From: CAVYWD01 sp963772225
GTDB lineage: Bacteria > Myxococcota > Myxococcia > Myxococcales > UBA5297
Reading direction: 5' to 3'
DNA length: 64,000 bases
NCBI GenBank assembly: GCA_963772225.1
Contig: CAVYWD010000011.1
Location: forward strand, 806,001 to 870,000
The position numbers were made by a program, and so were the translations under genes. The stretch's first letter is position 1. Every line of letters begins with the position of its first letter. Below the pieces are notes generated by a model. It was not told the origin of the DNA. It ran no database searches and worked only from the letters and a program-made list of their open reading frames with translations. Shown in pieces: positions 51,466-60,174 of this stretch.

Positions 51466-52779
51466 GTGCGCGGGCTCGTCCGCATTGCCCCCTGCCTCCT
51501 CGCCGCGGTCGCGGTCCCGGCAGGGGTGCGCGCCGGCGTGGCCGAGCGGCGAAGCCCCGTCGTCCTCGCCATCGAGAAGGCCAAGGCGTCGGTCGTCAAC
51601 ATCTCCAGCGAGACACTGGTGCAGGCCCGCCGCCGCGGCGCCGACCGGCTCTTCCAGGAGTTCTTCGGGGCGCCGACCGAGCGCCGGTTCGTGCCCAACT
51701 CCCTGGGGTCCGGCGTGGTCATCGACCCGCGCGGCTTCGTGGTGACCAACTACCACGTCATCGCCCGGGGCTCGCGCGTGAAGGTGGGCTTCGCCGACGG
51801 CCGCGAGCTCGTGGCCCGGGTCGTCGGCACCGACCCCGACAGCGACCTCGCGGTGCTCAGTGTCCGCTCCGACGCCCCCTTGCCTGCATCCCCAATCTCG
51901 CAGGGCGAGCCGATGATCGGCGAGACTGCCATCGCCATCGGCAATCCCTTCGGGCTCTCGCACACCGCCACCGCCGGAATCGTCTCCGCGCTGCACCGTC
52001 AGCTCAAGACGGAGAGCGCCACATTCTTCGACTTCATCCAGACCGACGCCTCCATCAACCCCGGCAACAGCGGCGGGCCGCTCTTGAACGTGGACGGCGA
52101 GGTCATCGGCATCAACACGGCCATCTACGGGGGCGAGGCGAAGGGCATCGGCTTCGCCATCCCCGCGGAGCGCATCCGGGCCATCGCCGGGTCGCTCATC
52201 CGCTTTGGAGAGGTCCGCGAGGCCTGGCTGGGTCTGTCGGTCGAGAGCCTGGACCAGGGCGGAAAGGTCCGCGCTGTGGTCAGCGACGTCGACCCGAAGG
52301 GCCCGGCGGCCCGCGCCGGGGTCCGAGAGGGCGAGGTCATCGCGGCCATCAACGGCTCTGTGCTGCAGGACGCCGACGAGTTCCACTACCGCGTCCACGC
52401 CTTGTCCCTGGACCGGCCGGTGACGCTGGAGCTCCAGCGCCGCTCCTCCAAGCTCGCGGTCCAGGTGACGCCGGAGGAGTTCCCGCTGGCCGCCGCGGAC
52501 GACCTAGTCGCGAGGCGGATCGGCCTGACGCTGGCGGAGACCTCGGTGCAGACCTTGCGGGGCCCTGTCCGCGCCCTGGCCGTTCGAGCCCTCAAGCGCG
52601 GGAGCCCAGCCTCTCGCGCGGGCCTCGCCCCGCAGGATTTCATCCTCTCCGCCAACAGCATCGAAGTAGACACGTTGGCTGAGTTCAGAAAAGTGGTCCG
52701 CCGCGCCCATCCAAGCGGGCGGCTGAGCCTGGTCGTGCAGCGCGGCGATGACCTGGAGCAGTTCGAGTTTGCGCTCTAG
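51466..52779 (+). CDS. DegP/HtrA-type periplasmic serine protease
   Basis: The GTG at 51466 has AAGGA upstream and gives 437 residues with a signal peptide (CLLAAVAVPAGVRAG). The trypsin-like domain has His97 (VTNYHVIA), Asp127 (SDLAVL) and Ser202 (NPGNSGGPLL). Two PDZ-like domains follow (about 255-345 and 350-437). It should degrade or chaperone misfolded envelope proteins. Confidence 0.93.
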   Translation: MRGLVRIAPCLLAAVAVPAGVRAGVAERRSPVVLAIEKAKASVVNISSETLVQARRRGADRLFQEFFGAPTERRFVPNSLGSGVVIDPRGFVVTNYHVIARGSRVKVGFADGRELVARVVGTDPDSDLAVLSVRSDAPLPASPISQGEPMIGETAIAIGNPFGLSHTATAGIVSALHRQLKTESATFFDFIQTDASINPGNSGGPLLNVDGEVIGINTAIYGGEAKGIGFAIPAERIRAIAGSLIRFGEVREAWLGLSVESLDQGGKVRAVVSDVDPKGPAARAGVREGEVIAAINGSVLQDADEFHYRVHALSLDRPVTLELQRRSSKLAVQVTPEEFPLAAADDLVARRIGLTLAETSVQTLRGPVRALAVRALKRGSPASRAGLAPQDFILSANSIEVDTLAEFRKVVRRAHPSGRLSLVVQRGDDLEQFEFAL

Positions 52780-52824
52780 GCTAGGCTAGAGGCTGTTGCG
52801 GAAGTCAGCAATCGCCGCGCGCCT

Positions 52825-52876
52825 CCTCACCCCCCAACCCCCTCTCCGCTAGCGGAGAGGGGGCAAGGGGGTGAGG
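52825..52876. repeat. GC-rich inverted repeat, family copy 2
   Basis: A 52-base inverted repeat with 26-base arms (few mismatches) meeting at GCT/AGC, 45 bases after the protease stop. Related to 34608-34634 and 63606-63631. It could serve as the terminator of the protease gene. Just downstream, a 10-base direct repeat CTTTAGGCTG occurs twice (52911-52930). Confidence 0.8.
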
Positions 52877-52962
52877 TCGTTCTGGCGAGGAGACCACTTT
52901 TCGTAGCAGGCTTTAGGCTGCTTTAGGCTGCTCAAAGGCTAGGAATCGCCAGGGAGAGAGCC

Positions 52963-53319
52963 ATGCCGACCGACGAAGAGAGACGCGCGAATCCGCAAAT
53001 CAAGGAGCCCAAGGCTTCAGGGACCGTGGAAGGACCGGGCTGGCAGATGCGGGAAGCGCCCAGCGACAAGGCGCTGCCCCAGATGGACTTCACAACCTTC
53101 TGCCTCTCCCTCGCCTCCTCCGCCATGATCCACCTGGGCCTCGCGCCCGACCCGGACGGGGGGCCGCCGCAGTCCAACCTGGCGCTCGCCAAACAGACCA
53201 TCGACATCCTGGAGCTGCTCGAGGCGAAGACCCGGGGCAACCTGACCCGCGAGGAGGAGAGCCTGCTCGGCACCGTGCTCTATGACCTGCGGCTCCGGTA
53301 CGTCGAGGCAGGCCGGTAG
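52963..53319 (+). CDS. DUF1844 family protein
   Basis: The 118-residue protein has the DUF1844 pattern: LPQMDFTTFCLSLASSAMIH, LGLAPDP, NLALAKQTIDILELLEAKTR, LTREEESLLGTVLYDLRLRYV. The first 40 residues are disordered. A GGGAGAG site precedes the ATG. The function of the family is unknown. Confidence 0.9.
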   Translation: MPTDEERRANPQIKEPKASGTVEGPGWQMREAPSDKALPQMDFTTFCLSLASSAMIHLGLAPDPDGGPPQSNLALAKQTIDILELLEAKTRGNLTREEESLLGTVLYDLRLRYVEAGR

Positions 53320-53325
53320 CGGCCC

Positions 53326-53532
53326 TCAGTTTCCTTCGTGTGACTGGGCGGCCTCGGCCGCGCGCTGAAGCCCGTCGGCCTCGATCTTCCGGGCGGCCTC
53401 GCGGAAGTTCTCCAGCTGTTGCGGGGCCGTCTGTGCGGGGGCGCCTCCGGCGACCCGCGTCGTCTGGCTCAGCGCCACGTACGTCGCGTAGCTGATCGCG
53501 GCTAGGCCGAGCACCAGCGCCAGCATCTTCAT
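53326..53532 (-). CDS. Small membrane-anchored protein
   Basis: From ATG 53532 (GGAGGAG upstream) the product has 68 residues: one N-terminal hydrophobic helix (MLALVLGLAAISYATYVAL) and a helical charged tail (QLENFREAARKIEADGLQRA). It may be a single-pass periplasm-facing protein. It is convergent with the DUF1844 gene and has the secreted protein gene upstream. No family recognised. Confidence 0.7.
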   Translation of the reverse strand: MKMLALVLGLAAISYATYVALSQTTRVAGGAPAQTAPQQLENFREAARKIEADGLQRAAEAAQSHEGN

Positions 53533-53618
53533 CGGCTCCTCCAGGTCGCTGTCGGTTCTGCGCGACCCGAGTATCCCACCGGTCGACCGCTCTCGCGCCA
53601 GCGACAAAGGCCCGAGGC

Positions 53619-53969
53619 TCAGAAGCCGTTCATGGAGAGCGCATCGACCGCCGGCTTGGTGCCCAAGGAGAGCACGGGAAGCGACTCCTTGGTCTCCACC
53701 GGAGCGGTCGCGGGTGCGGCCTCCGGAGCCGGGCCCCGGAGCGACCAGAGGACGGGCTTGCTGCCCGCGACCTCGCTCTTCGGCGGTGCCGCCTGCAGGC
53801 TGGCGGACTCCGACTCGGGCAGGGACGTGAGCAAGGTCCACGCGATCGGACGGCTCCCGTGCCAAACCTCGAAAGAGCGCTCGGCGGGAACCGCGGCACC
53901 GGGCTCGGCCCACGCCTCGGTCGCCGCCAAGGTCAGGGCCAGGGGAAGGAGCAAAAGCGTCTTCTTCAT
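53619..53969 (-). CDS. Small secreted protein of unknown function
   Basis: The ATG at 53969 follows GAGGT and gives 116 residues starting MKKTLLLLPLALTLAATEAW, a clear signal peptide (cut after AWA). The mature part is Pro/Ala-rich with short repeated phrases such as GSRPIAW and GSKPVLWSL. No domain recognised. Confidence 0.7.
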   Translation of the reverse strand: MKKTLLLLPLALTLAATEAWAEPGAAVPAERSFEVWHGSRPIAWTLLTSLPESESASLQAAPPKSEVAGSKPVLWSLRGPAPEAAPATAPVETKESLPVLSLGTKPAVDALSMNGF

Positions 53970-54529
53970 CACGGTTACCTCGTCGGAGCCGCGCTCCATG
54001 GCAAAGCTGCGCATACCCCGACCCCGTGACCGGCCCTCCATTTCCCCACCGCCCAGGCCATCGGCTCGCGCGGGCGCACCCGGCCAGGGTTGTCGCGTCC
54101 TCGGCAATCGGGCCGCCGCGGCGGCGCGCCCCGGGTCCCTCCAAGCCCCTGGCGGCAGACCTGATTGGCCCCTTCCGCACTGGGCAGCTAACTGACTTGC
54201 CGCACCGGGGTTTACCTATCTACCGAATCCTTGCCGCCCCCTCGGGCACCAGATAGTGTTCGCGCCCATTGCGCTCCGGAAGAACCCACAGGCATGACAC
54301 GGATGTCACGAAAACCAGCCGGCCACACCGTGCGCCGTTTCCGCATCCCCGCGCAATGAAGAGAAGCCCGTCTTTCAAAGCGCTAGAACCGACGTAATGA
54401 CGCTTACTTATCCATAGGCATTTCCGACCTGCCATCAAATCGGCCGCCTGGCACGGACATTGCCGTTCAACAGTCCTCGCACTTCAAGAATGAGGACCTG
54501 CCGAACCTGGCCGGAGGGTCATCGATCGC
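53970..54529. other. Long intergenic region before lpxC
   Basis: A 560-base region of lower GC than its neighbours between two divergent genes. It contains a candidate sigma-54 promoter (54449-54463) and the lpxC ribosome binding site GGAGGG (54513-54518). No coding frame with a good start was seen. Confidence 0.6.
54449..54463 (+). promoter_or_regulatory. Candidate sigma-54 promoter for lpxC
   Basis: TGGCACGGACATTGC matches the RpoN consensus TGGCAC-N5-TTGC with the invariant GG and GC exactly 10 bases apart. It lies 66 bases before the lpxC start codon. A sigma-54 activator binding site would be expected 80-150 bases upstream. Confidence 0.6.
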
Positions 54530-55456
54530 ATGGATCATCTTCGGCAGCGCACCATTGAAACCGAAGTCCGGTGCTCCGGAATCGGGCTGCACAGCGGCGC
54601 CCCCGTCACCCTCGTGATGAGGCCTGCTCCGGAAGGGCACGGCGTCACGTTCTTGCGCACCGACGTCGCTGGTGCGCCCGCCATTCCGGCCCTCCACACG
54701 AACGTGGTCGAGACCTCTCTGGCGACCACGTTGGGCAAGAACGGCGTTCAGGTGGGGACTGTCGAGCACCTGTGCGCCGCGCTGAGCGGCCTCGGGCTGG
54801 ACAACCTCAAGGTCGAGCTCGATGGCCCCGAAGTGCCCATCATGGACGGCTCGGCGGCCCCGTTCGGCTACCTCCTGCGGTCGGCGGGCATCGCCGAACA
54901 GCGCAAAACCAAGAAGTTCCTGGTGATTCGCAAGAAGGTCACCGCGCGCGACGGCGACAAGCTCGCGGAGCTCACGCCGGCTCAGCAGTTCAGCGTCCGC
55001 TGCAACATCGACTTCAAACACCCGCTCATCAGCGACCAGAGCTTCGAGCTCGACTTCTCCGACCGGGCCTTCCACCGGGAGATCGGCCGCGCCCGCACTT
55101 TCGGCTTCCTCCGGGACGTCGAGGCGCTCAAGCGCGCAGGCTTGGCTCGCGGTGGGTCTTTGGACAACGCCATCGTCGTCGACGACTTTTCCATCCTCAA
55201 CCCCGACGGCCTCCGCTATCCGGACGAGTTCGTCCGCCACAAGATCCTCGACGCCATGGGGGATCTGTTCCTGCTCGGCATGCCCGTGATCGGCCACCTG
55301 ACCGCGCACAAGTCCGGCCACGGTCTCAACCACAAGCTCGTGACTCAGGTCCTGGCCAATCCCTCGAACTACAGCGTCGTGACGGCCACGGCGCGAGAGC
55401 TCGAGCGGCTCGAGCTCAAGCTCCCCGCTTTCGCTCCCGCCGAGGCGCTCGGCTAG
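54530..55456 (+). CDS. lpxC: UDP-3-O-acyl-N-acetylglucosamine deacetylase LpxC
   Basis: The 308-residue enzyme opens with RQRTIETEVRCSGIGLHSG and keeps the zinc ligands His80 (TVEHLCAAL), His237 and Asp241 (RHKILDAMGD), and the catalytic His264 (KSGHGLNHKL). It carries out the committed step of lipid A synthesis. The length is typical. This shows an LPS-bearing, Gram-negative envelope. Confidence 0.96.
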   Translation: MDHLRQRTIETEVRCSGIGLHSGAPVTLVMRPAPEGHGVTFLRTDVAGAPAIPALHTNVVETSLATTLGKNGVQVGTVEHLCAALSGLGLDNLKVELDGPEVPIMDGSAAPFGYLLRSAGIAEQRKTKKFLVIRKKVTARDGDKLAELTPAQQFSVRCNIDFKHPLISDQSFELDFSDRAFHREIGRARTFGFLRDVEALKRAGLARGGSLDNAIVVDDFSILNPDGLRYPDEFVRHKILDAMGDLFLLGMPVIGHLTAHKSGHGLNHKLVTQVLANPSNYSVVTATARELERLELKLPAFAPAEALG

Positions 55457-55462
55457 CTGTGC

Positions 55463-56341
55463 CTACAGGAAGTTGTAGCCCACGCTCGCGACTGCTCCGA
55501 CGCGGCGGCTCGGCTCAGGCTCGCTCCCGTTGAGGACCACGAGCGCCGAGACACCGAGCTGAACCGCGTCCTTCGAGAGCGGGAACACCCAGAGCCCCGG
55601 CGCGAGCGCGACGCGGGTCCGACGTGCGCTCAGCGCTCTCGAGCCCTCCACTTGAAGCACGGGCTGAAGGGGCCCGAGCCGAAGCCCGGCGAACCCGCCC
55701 AACAGGACCGCCTGGCATAAGGGGTCACCGCGGAAGAGGGGCTCGTAGCCGTAGCCGACCTTGAGCTGCAAGCTCAGGGCGCCCCCGCCGAACGCATACA
55801 GCACTTCTCCGCGGCTGCTCTTCGCCTGGGCCGGTGCGCCGTTCGGCAGGGCGACGCCCCAGACGAACGCCAGGCGATGGCTGGGGTTGAGCTCCAGGGG
55901 AATCTTGGCATCGATGAAGACGGGATTCGCCCCCACCGAGCCGCCTCGTTCGGCCATGAGCGGGAACTTGATCTCCACCAGGTAGAGGTTGAGCGCGACC
56001 TGCTGGTCGTAGGCGAGGGCGCGGCCCGAGTCGGCCAGCGCCCCCCGGAGTTGAATGCCCGCCGACAGCTCCGGGTAGACCTCCGGGCCGATGAACGGGT
56101 CAGCGAAAGCGCGGCCGGCCTCCAGATGCTCGCGCGGCCAGCTCCACTCGGGCATCGGCGAGAGACGCTCGTCGTCGGCGGGCAGTGGAGCGCCCGCGTC
56201 GACCGGCCTGAGCCGGTGCTCCTCCAACGCGACATAAGGCGTTCCAGGTCCGGCGGTCGCGAGCGCTGAGTTCGGCGGCGCCTGAGCCGAAGAACGCGAT
56301 CCGAAGAGCAGTGCCCCTGCGAGGAACGCTTCGCGAACCAT
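55463..56341 (-). CDS. Predicted outer-membrane beta-barrel protein
   Basis: A 292-residue protein from ATG 56341 (GGGAG upstream), with a signal peptide (AFLAGALLFGSRSSAQA). The mature part has many alternating beta strands (LNLYLVEIKFPLMAE, RLAFVWGVALPN, ALSLQLKVGYGYEP, GAVASVGYNFL) and ends in Phe-Leu, a common outer-membrane ending. Function unknown; it is convergent with lpxC. Confidence 0.75.
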   Translation of the reverse strand: MVREAFLAGALLFGSRSSAQAPPNSALATAGPGTPYVALEEHRLRPVDAGAPLPADDERLSPMPEWSWPREHLEAGRAFADPFIGPEVYPELSAGIQLRGALADSGRALAYDQQVALNLYLVEIKFPLMAERGGSVGANPVFIDAKIPLELNPSHRLAFVWGVALPNGAPAQAKSSRGEVLYAFGGGALSLQLKVGYGYEPLFRGDPLCQAVLLGGFAGLRLGPLQPVLQVEGSRALSARRTRVALAPGLWVFPLSKDAVQLGVSALVVLNGSEPEPSRRVGAVASVGYNFL

Positions 56342-56420
56342 GGCCGCTCCCGCTCGCGCGAAGGCGCTTCGGGGCCGAAGGTAGGGAGGGCCACCCCGAG
56401 CGGCAAGCCGCGCGGGGCCT

Positions 56421-56831
56421 TCAGCTCGCTGAAAGCCACTCCTGCGCCAACCGGTACTCGGTCTCGAACGCGTCGCGCTCGACCACCAGCGCGACGCCTG
56501 CGTGAGCGCCGCCGGGGCAGAAGCCGGCGTGCGGCGCGGTGACGAGCGCCGGGCGACCGCTCTCCAGCGCCAGCGTGCGCAGCCGCGAGCCTTCGGCGAG
56601 CACCAGCGACACCTCTCCGGAGACCAGCAGGAACAGCTCCGGGCAGGTGTGCCGCTCCAGCTCGAGGCAGTCCTCGGCGCGTGCCGCCGAGGGCGAGAAG
56701 AGCCCAACCCGCCAGGCTCCGGCATCGCCACACAGGACCTGAAAGAGCTTGCCTGCGGCCCCCTCGAGCAGCGCGTTGGCCGGCGCCGCAGGGAAGGACG
56801 GCGGCTGGACCTTGACGTGCCTCGCGGCCAT
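56421..56831 (-). CDS. Cupin-fold protein
   Basis: A 136-residue small beta protein; GAGGAGAGGTGAG precedes the ATG. The cupin-like pattern is HTCPELFLLVSGEVSLVLAEG and RPALVTAPHAGFCPGGAHAG, with His and Glu residues suited to metal binding. The first 45 residues are less typical. Ligand unknown. Confidence 0.75.
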   Translation of the reverse strand: MAARHVKVQPPSFPAAPANALLEGAAGKLFQVLCGDAGAWRVGLFSPSAARAEDCLELERHTCPELFLLVSGEVSLVLAEGSRLRTLALESGRPALVTAPHAGFCPGGAHAGVALVVERDAFETEYRLAQEWLSAS

Positions 56832-56920
56832 CTCACCTCTCCTCGCCTCGAGGCTATAGCATTGGCCCTCGACCGTCGCTCAGTCGATTCACTCCCCTTT
56901 CAACGCCCGCTGCCGCCCTC

Positions 56921-57910
56921 ATGCCCTTCCTCCCACTCGACCAACCGCGCTCTGGCCGCACCTTCCAGCTGGTGGCCACCCTGGGTCCGGCCTCCTTGCA
57001 CCTCGCGGGCGCGCTGGCGCGAGCGGGCGCGACGGCGTTCCGGCTCAACGCCTCGCATCTGAGCGTCGAAAGGCTCGAGCAAGCGTTGAAGGTCATCGAC
57101 GCCGACTCGCCGGGCGCGCCGGTGGTCGTCGACCTCCAGGGCGCCAAGATGCGCCTCGGCCTCTTTCCGGAGCGCCTGACCGCGGTGGGCGAGCGCCTGA
57201 CCTTCGCCCTGGAGCCAGGCTCGACGAGCGAGATCCCGCTGCCTCATCCGGAGCTCTTCGCGGCGCTCTCGACGGGCGACGTCCTGTCGGCCGACGACGG
57301 CCGGCTCTGCTTCCGCGTCGAGCGCAGCTCCCCGGAGCGCGCCGAAGCGGTGGCGCTGGGGGCGGGGCCGCTTCGGCCGCGCAAAGGCGTCAACCTCCTC
57401 GACCACCCGGTCGCGCTGGGCGCTCTCTCCCAGGCCGACTCGGCCTTCATCGCCGCCGCGCGCTCTCGCGCCGCCTTCGCCTTCTCCTTCATGGAGGACG
57501 GCCGCGAAGCGGCCTGGCTCAGGGCCCGGGCGCCGGGCGCCGCGGTGATCGGGAAGATCGAGCGGCGCGAGGCCAAAGAGCGCCTCGCCGGCATCGCCCC
57601 GGCGGTCAACGCCGTCTGGATCTGCCGCGGAGACCTGGGCGCCCAGCTCGGGCTCGCGGGCATGGCCCGCTTCGTGGCGAGCGTGAGGCCCGCCGCCCTG
57701 CCCTGCCCCACGCTCCTCGCCGGCCAGGTCGTCGAGCACCTCACCCGCGGCAAGGAGATGACGCGCTCCGAGGTCTGCCACCTGTGCGACGTCCTCGACC
57801 GCGGCTACGCCGGCATCGTCCTCTCCGACGAGACCGCCGTTGGAAAAGACCCGGTGCAGGCCGTCAGCGCTGTCGCCGCGCTGGTGGGCGACCTCCTGGA
57901 GCCTAACTGA
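56921..57910 (+). CDS. Pyruvate-kinase-like protein lacking the C-terminal domain
   Basis: A 329-residue protein with pyruvate kinase core motifs: LVATLGPASL, AFRLNASHLS, VVDLQGAKMRLG, KGVNLLDHPV, AVIGKIERREAK (catalytic Lys and Glu), WICRGDLGAQLG (Asp ligand) and VLSDETAVGKDPV. The barrel and a reduced B domain are present, but the C-terminal regulatory domain of about 120 residues is absent; the usual length is about 470. Activity is plausible but unproven. Confidence 0.85.
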   Translation: MPFLPLDQPRSGRTFQLVATLGPASLHLAGALARAGATAFRLNASHLSVERLEQALKVIDADSPGAPVVVDLQGAKMRLGLFPERLTAVGERLTFALEPGSTSEIPLPHPELFAALSTGDVLSADDGRLCFRVERSSPERAEAVALGAGPLRPRKGVNLLDHPVALGALSQADSAFIAAARSRAAFAFSFMEDGREAAWLRARAPGAAVIGKIERREAKERLAGIAPAVNAVWICRGDLGAQLGLAGMARFVASVRPAALPCPTLLAGQVVEHLTRGKEMTRSEVCHLCDVLDRGYAGIVLSDETAVGKDPVQAVSAVAALVGDLLEPN

Positions 57911-57916
57911 CGACCT

Positions 57917-59008
57917 TCAGACGCGCTCGCGGGTGGAGCGTCCGTTCGTCGCCGGCTCGCCCGAGATCTCCTGGACCGGCGAAACCTCGGGCTCGCGGTG
58001 GACGGCCTCCAGCGCCTCGGCCACCGCGTCCATCTCCTGGGAAATCTGCTCGAGGCTCCTGCGCAAGCCCGCGCCGGCGACGTCCGCGGAAGCGGCCTCG
58101 GCGGAGCGCGCCCGCAGAATTTGCGCGTGCAGGTTCTCGAGCGAGTAGAGAATGCGCGTCCCCTCGGCCTCGAATCGGAGCGCCGCGGTCGCCAGCTCGG
58201 CGCGCTGCGCGAGCTGCCCGTCCAGCGACTGGAGCGCGGCGGAAAGGCGCGAGCGCACGATCTCGTCGCGCTCGGCCGCGATGCGCCCCTCGAGCTCGCC
58301 GCGCTCCCGGCGGAGCCGCTCGTCGTCGTCGAGAGTGACGGCGGCCCGGAGCTCGCGCTCGCGGCGGGCGAGCTCGTGGCAGGCCGAGCGCAGAGCCTTC
58401 ACCGTCTCGTCGGGCCGCCTCACGAGCTCGCGCACCGCCGCGGGGGCGCTCCTGAGCGCGGCGTCGAGCTTCTCGCAGACCGCGTTCACCCGGGCGAGCC
58501 GCTGGGTGACCTGCGCCAGAGCCGGCGGCTCCTGCGCCGGGCTCGGCTCCGCCGCTCGCCCCGGCGGCTCTCGGACTTCGCCGCTCTCGCTCGAATGCTC
58601 CGGCTCGGCTTCGGCCGGCGGCAGGGCCGGCTGGCGCTGATGGGCCCCGGCCAGATGCGACGCCGAGCCAATGCCCAGCCCGAGCGCGACGAAGACCATC
58701 CACCACAGGTGTGGCTGCGCGAAGGCGAGCGCCAGCATCACCAGCGCGGCGGCACCCTGGACCACGCCCACCGGCTTGCTCGCCCGCTGGCGCCGCGCGC
58801 GCTTGAGGCGCCGCCGCTCTTCCCGCAGCCTCCAGCGCTCGCGCTTTCGCTCGAGCTTGGCGTTCACGCGCTCGAGCGCGTGCGCTCCCGCGGCGGAGAT
58901 CAAGTCGTGCGCGAGGCGGCTATGCGCTCCCCGGCTGCTCACGAGCGCCTGCTGCATGCGCCGGATGCTCGCGTCGAGCTCGTTCTGCCAGTCCTGCTGG
59001 GACGCCAT
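57917..59008 (-). CDS. Membrane coiled-coil protein of unknown function
   Basis: A 363-residue protein: a basic helical N-terminus (RERWRLREERRRLKRARRQR), two adjacent membrane helices (about 81-97 and 101-117), a Pro/Glu linker, and a long C-terminal coiled coil (about 165-340). No enzyme motif. It ends 6 bases from the convergent pyruvate-kinase-like gene. Confidence 0.75.
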   Translation of the reverse strand: MASQQDWQNELDASIRRMQQALVSSRGAHSRLAHDLISAAGAHALERVNAKLERKRERWRLREERRRLKRARRQRASKPVGVVQGAAALVMLALAFAQPHLWWMVFVALGLGIGSASHLAGAHQRQPALPPAEAEPEHSSESGEVREPPGRAAEPSPAQEPPALAQVTQRLARVNAVCEKLDAALRSAPAAVRELVRRPDETVKALRSACHELARRERELRAAVTLDDDERLRRERGELEGRIAAERDEIVRSRLSAALQSLDGQLAQRAELATAALRFEAEGTRILYSLENLHAQILRARSAEAASADVAGAGLRRSLEQISQEMDAVAEALEAVHREPEVSPVQEISGEPATNGRSTRERV

Positions 59009-59151
59009 GAAGTTCCTCCGGGGCGCAGCTTATCCGCAGGCGGGCGCGCCCGGCGACCGGAAGGATTCGCCGCCTCACTCGACCTGAAAGTAGTCGAGTT
59101 GGCGGCCGCGAAACAGCGGGCGCCCGGAGGCGGGAACCGCAGCGCCCGCTC

Positions 59152-60084
59152 TCACTGGGGCGAAGGGGCGCGCACCTTCACGCGAAGCGGGCTGGGGCGA
59201 CGCGCGGGGGCGGGCACCGTGGTCCGCACGAAGTCGAGGAGAATCGCGGTAAATCGCTCCGGGTCGTCCAGAAAGGGGAAGTGCCCCGAGCCGGCGAAGA
59301 TCTCCAGGCGGCTTCCGGCGATGGCCTCGTGGGCGACATGGGCGTGCCCCACGGGAATGAGCCGGTCGCGCTCGCCCCAGATGATGAGGGTCGGAAGGCC
59401 GGCGGCCAGGTAAAGGCGGTCGATGCAGTTCACGTGCTGTCCGCCCAGGTCCACGACTCCCCTCGCCGTCTCCAAGAACGCCCGCCGCGCCTCCCGGCTC
59501 CCCAGGGCGATGAAGCTCTTCCACGTCTCTTCCAAGTCGGCCGTGGCGCGCGAGCTCAGGCGGTCGAGCCCCCGGGTGAAGGCGCCGACCCCGCGCGTGG
59601 CCATGGCGCTCAGCAGGGGCAGGGCGAGCTGGGCGCCCGGCAGCGCGGCGGCGCGCAGGATGGGGTGCAGCTCACGGCCCAGCCCGCCGCTCGCGACCAG
59701 GGCGAGGCGCTCGCAGCGCTCGGGGTACTGGTAGACGACCTGCATGGCGACCCCGCCGCCCAGCGAGTGCCCGACGAGCGTGCAGCGGCGCACGCCCAGC
59801 GCATCGAGGAGGTCGCGGACCAGGTTCGCGTAGGCGCCCGGGGAGTAGTCGCCCGGGGGCTTGGCAGAGTCCCCGTGGCCCAACAGGTCCGGGGCGATGA
59901 CCGAGTGGGACTCGGCGAGCCGCGGAATGATGCCCTCCCAGGTGGCCGAGCTCGCGGCGATGCCGTGGAGCAACACGACCGCAGGGCCCTGGCCGGCCGA
60001 GCGATAGCAATACCGCTGCCCGTGCAGCTCGACCTCGGACCGCTGCACCGGCCGCCCACCGTTCGGGATGACGCGAGTCTGCAC
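59152..60084 (-). CDS. Alpha/beta hydrolase
   Basis: A 310-residue hydrolase starting at GTG 60084. It has VVLLHGIAASSATWEG, DLLGHGDSAKP, the nucleophile elbow VGHSLGGGVA, the acid in IIWGERDRLIP and the late His in GSGHFPFLDDPE, so a full catalytic triad. It has no signal peptide. Resembles 2-hydroxymuconate-semialdehyde hydrolase and haloalkane-type enzymes; the substrate is unknown. Confidence 0.9.
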   Translation of the reverse strand: MQTRVIPNGGRPVQRSEVELHGQRYCYRSAGQGPAVVLLHGIAASSATWEGIIPRLAESHSVIAPDLLGHGDSAKPPGDYSPGAYANLVRDLLDALGVRRCTLVGHSLGGGVAMQVVYQYPERCERLALVASGGLGRELHPILRAAALPGAQLALPLLSAMATRGVGAFTRGLDRLSSRATADLEETWKSFIALGSREARRAFLETARGVVDLGGQHVNCIDRLYLAAGLPTLIIWGERDRLIPVGHAHVAHEAIAGSRLEIFAGSGHFPFLDDPERFTAILLDFVRTTVPAPARRPSPLRVKVRAPSPQ

Positions 60085-60174
60085 CTGACGCGCTCCGACC
60101 TATTCTATTTTTGAGTTAGCCCCACGGTGGCGGCCGTGCCACTGCTCACCAGGGCCTTTGCGCCGAGGCGCCCG

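Noticed and set aside
54220..54438. 72-residue minus-strand frame in the lpxC upstream region
   Set aside because: No ribosome binding site, odd composition, and it lies in a regulatory region.
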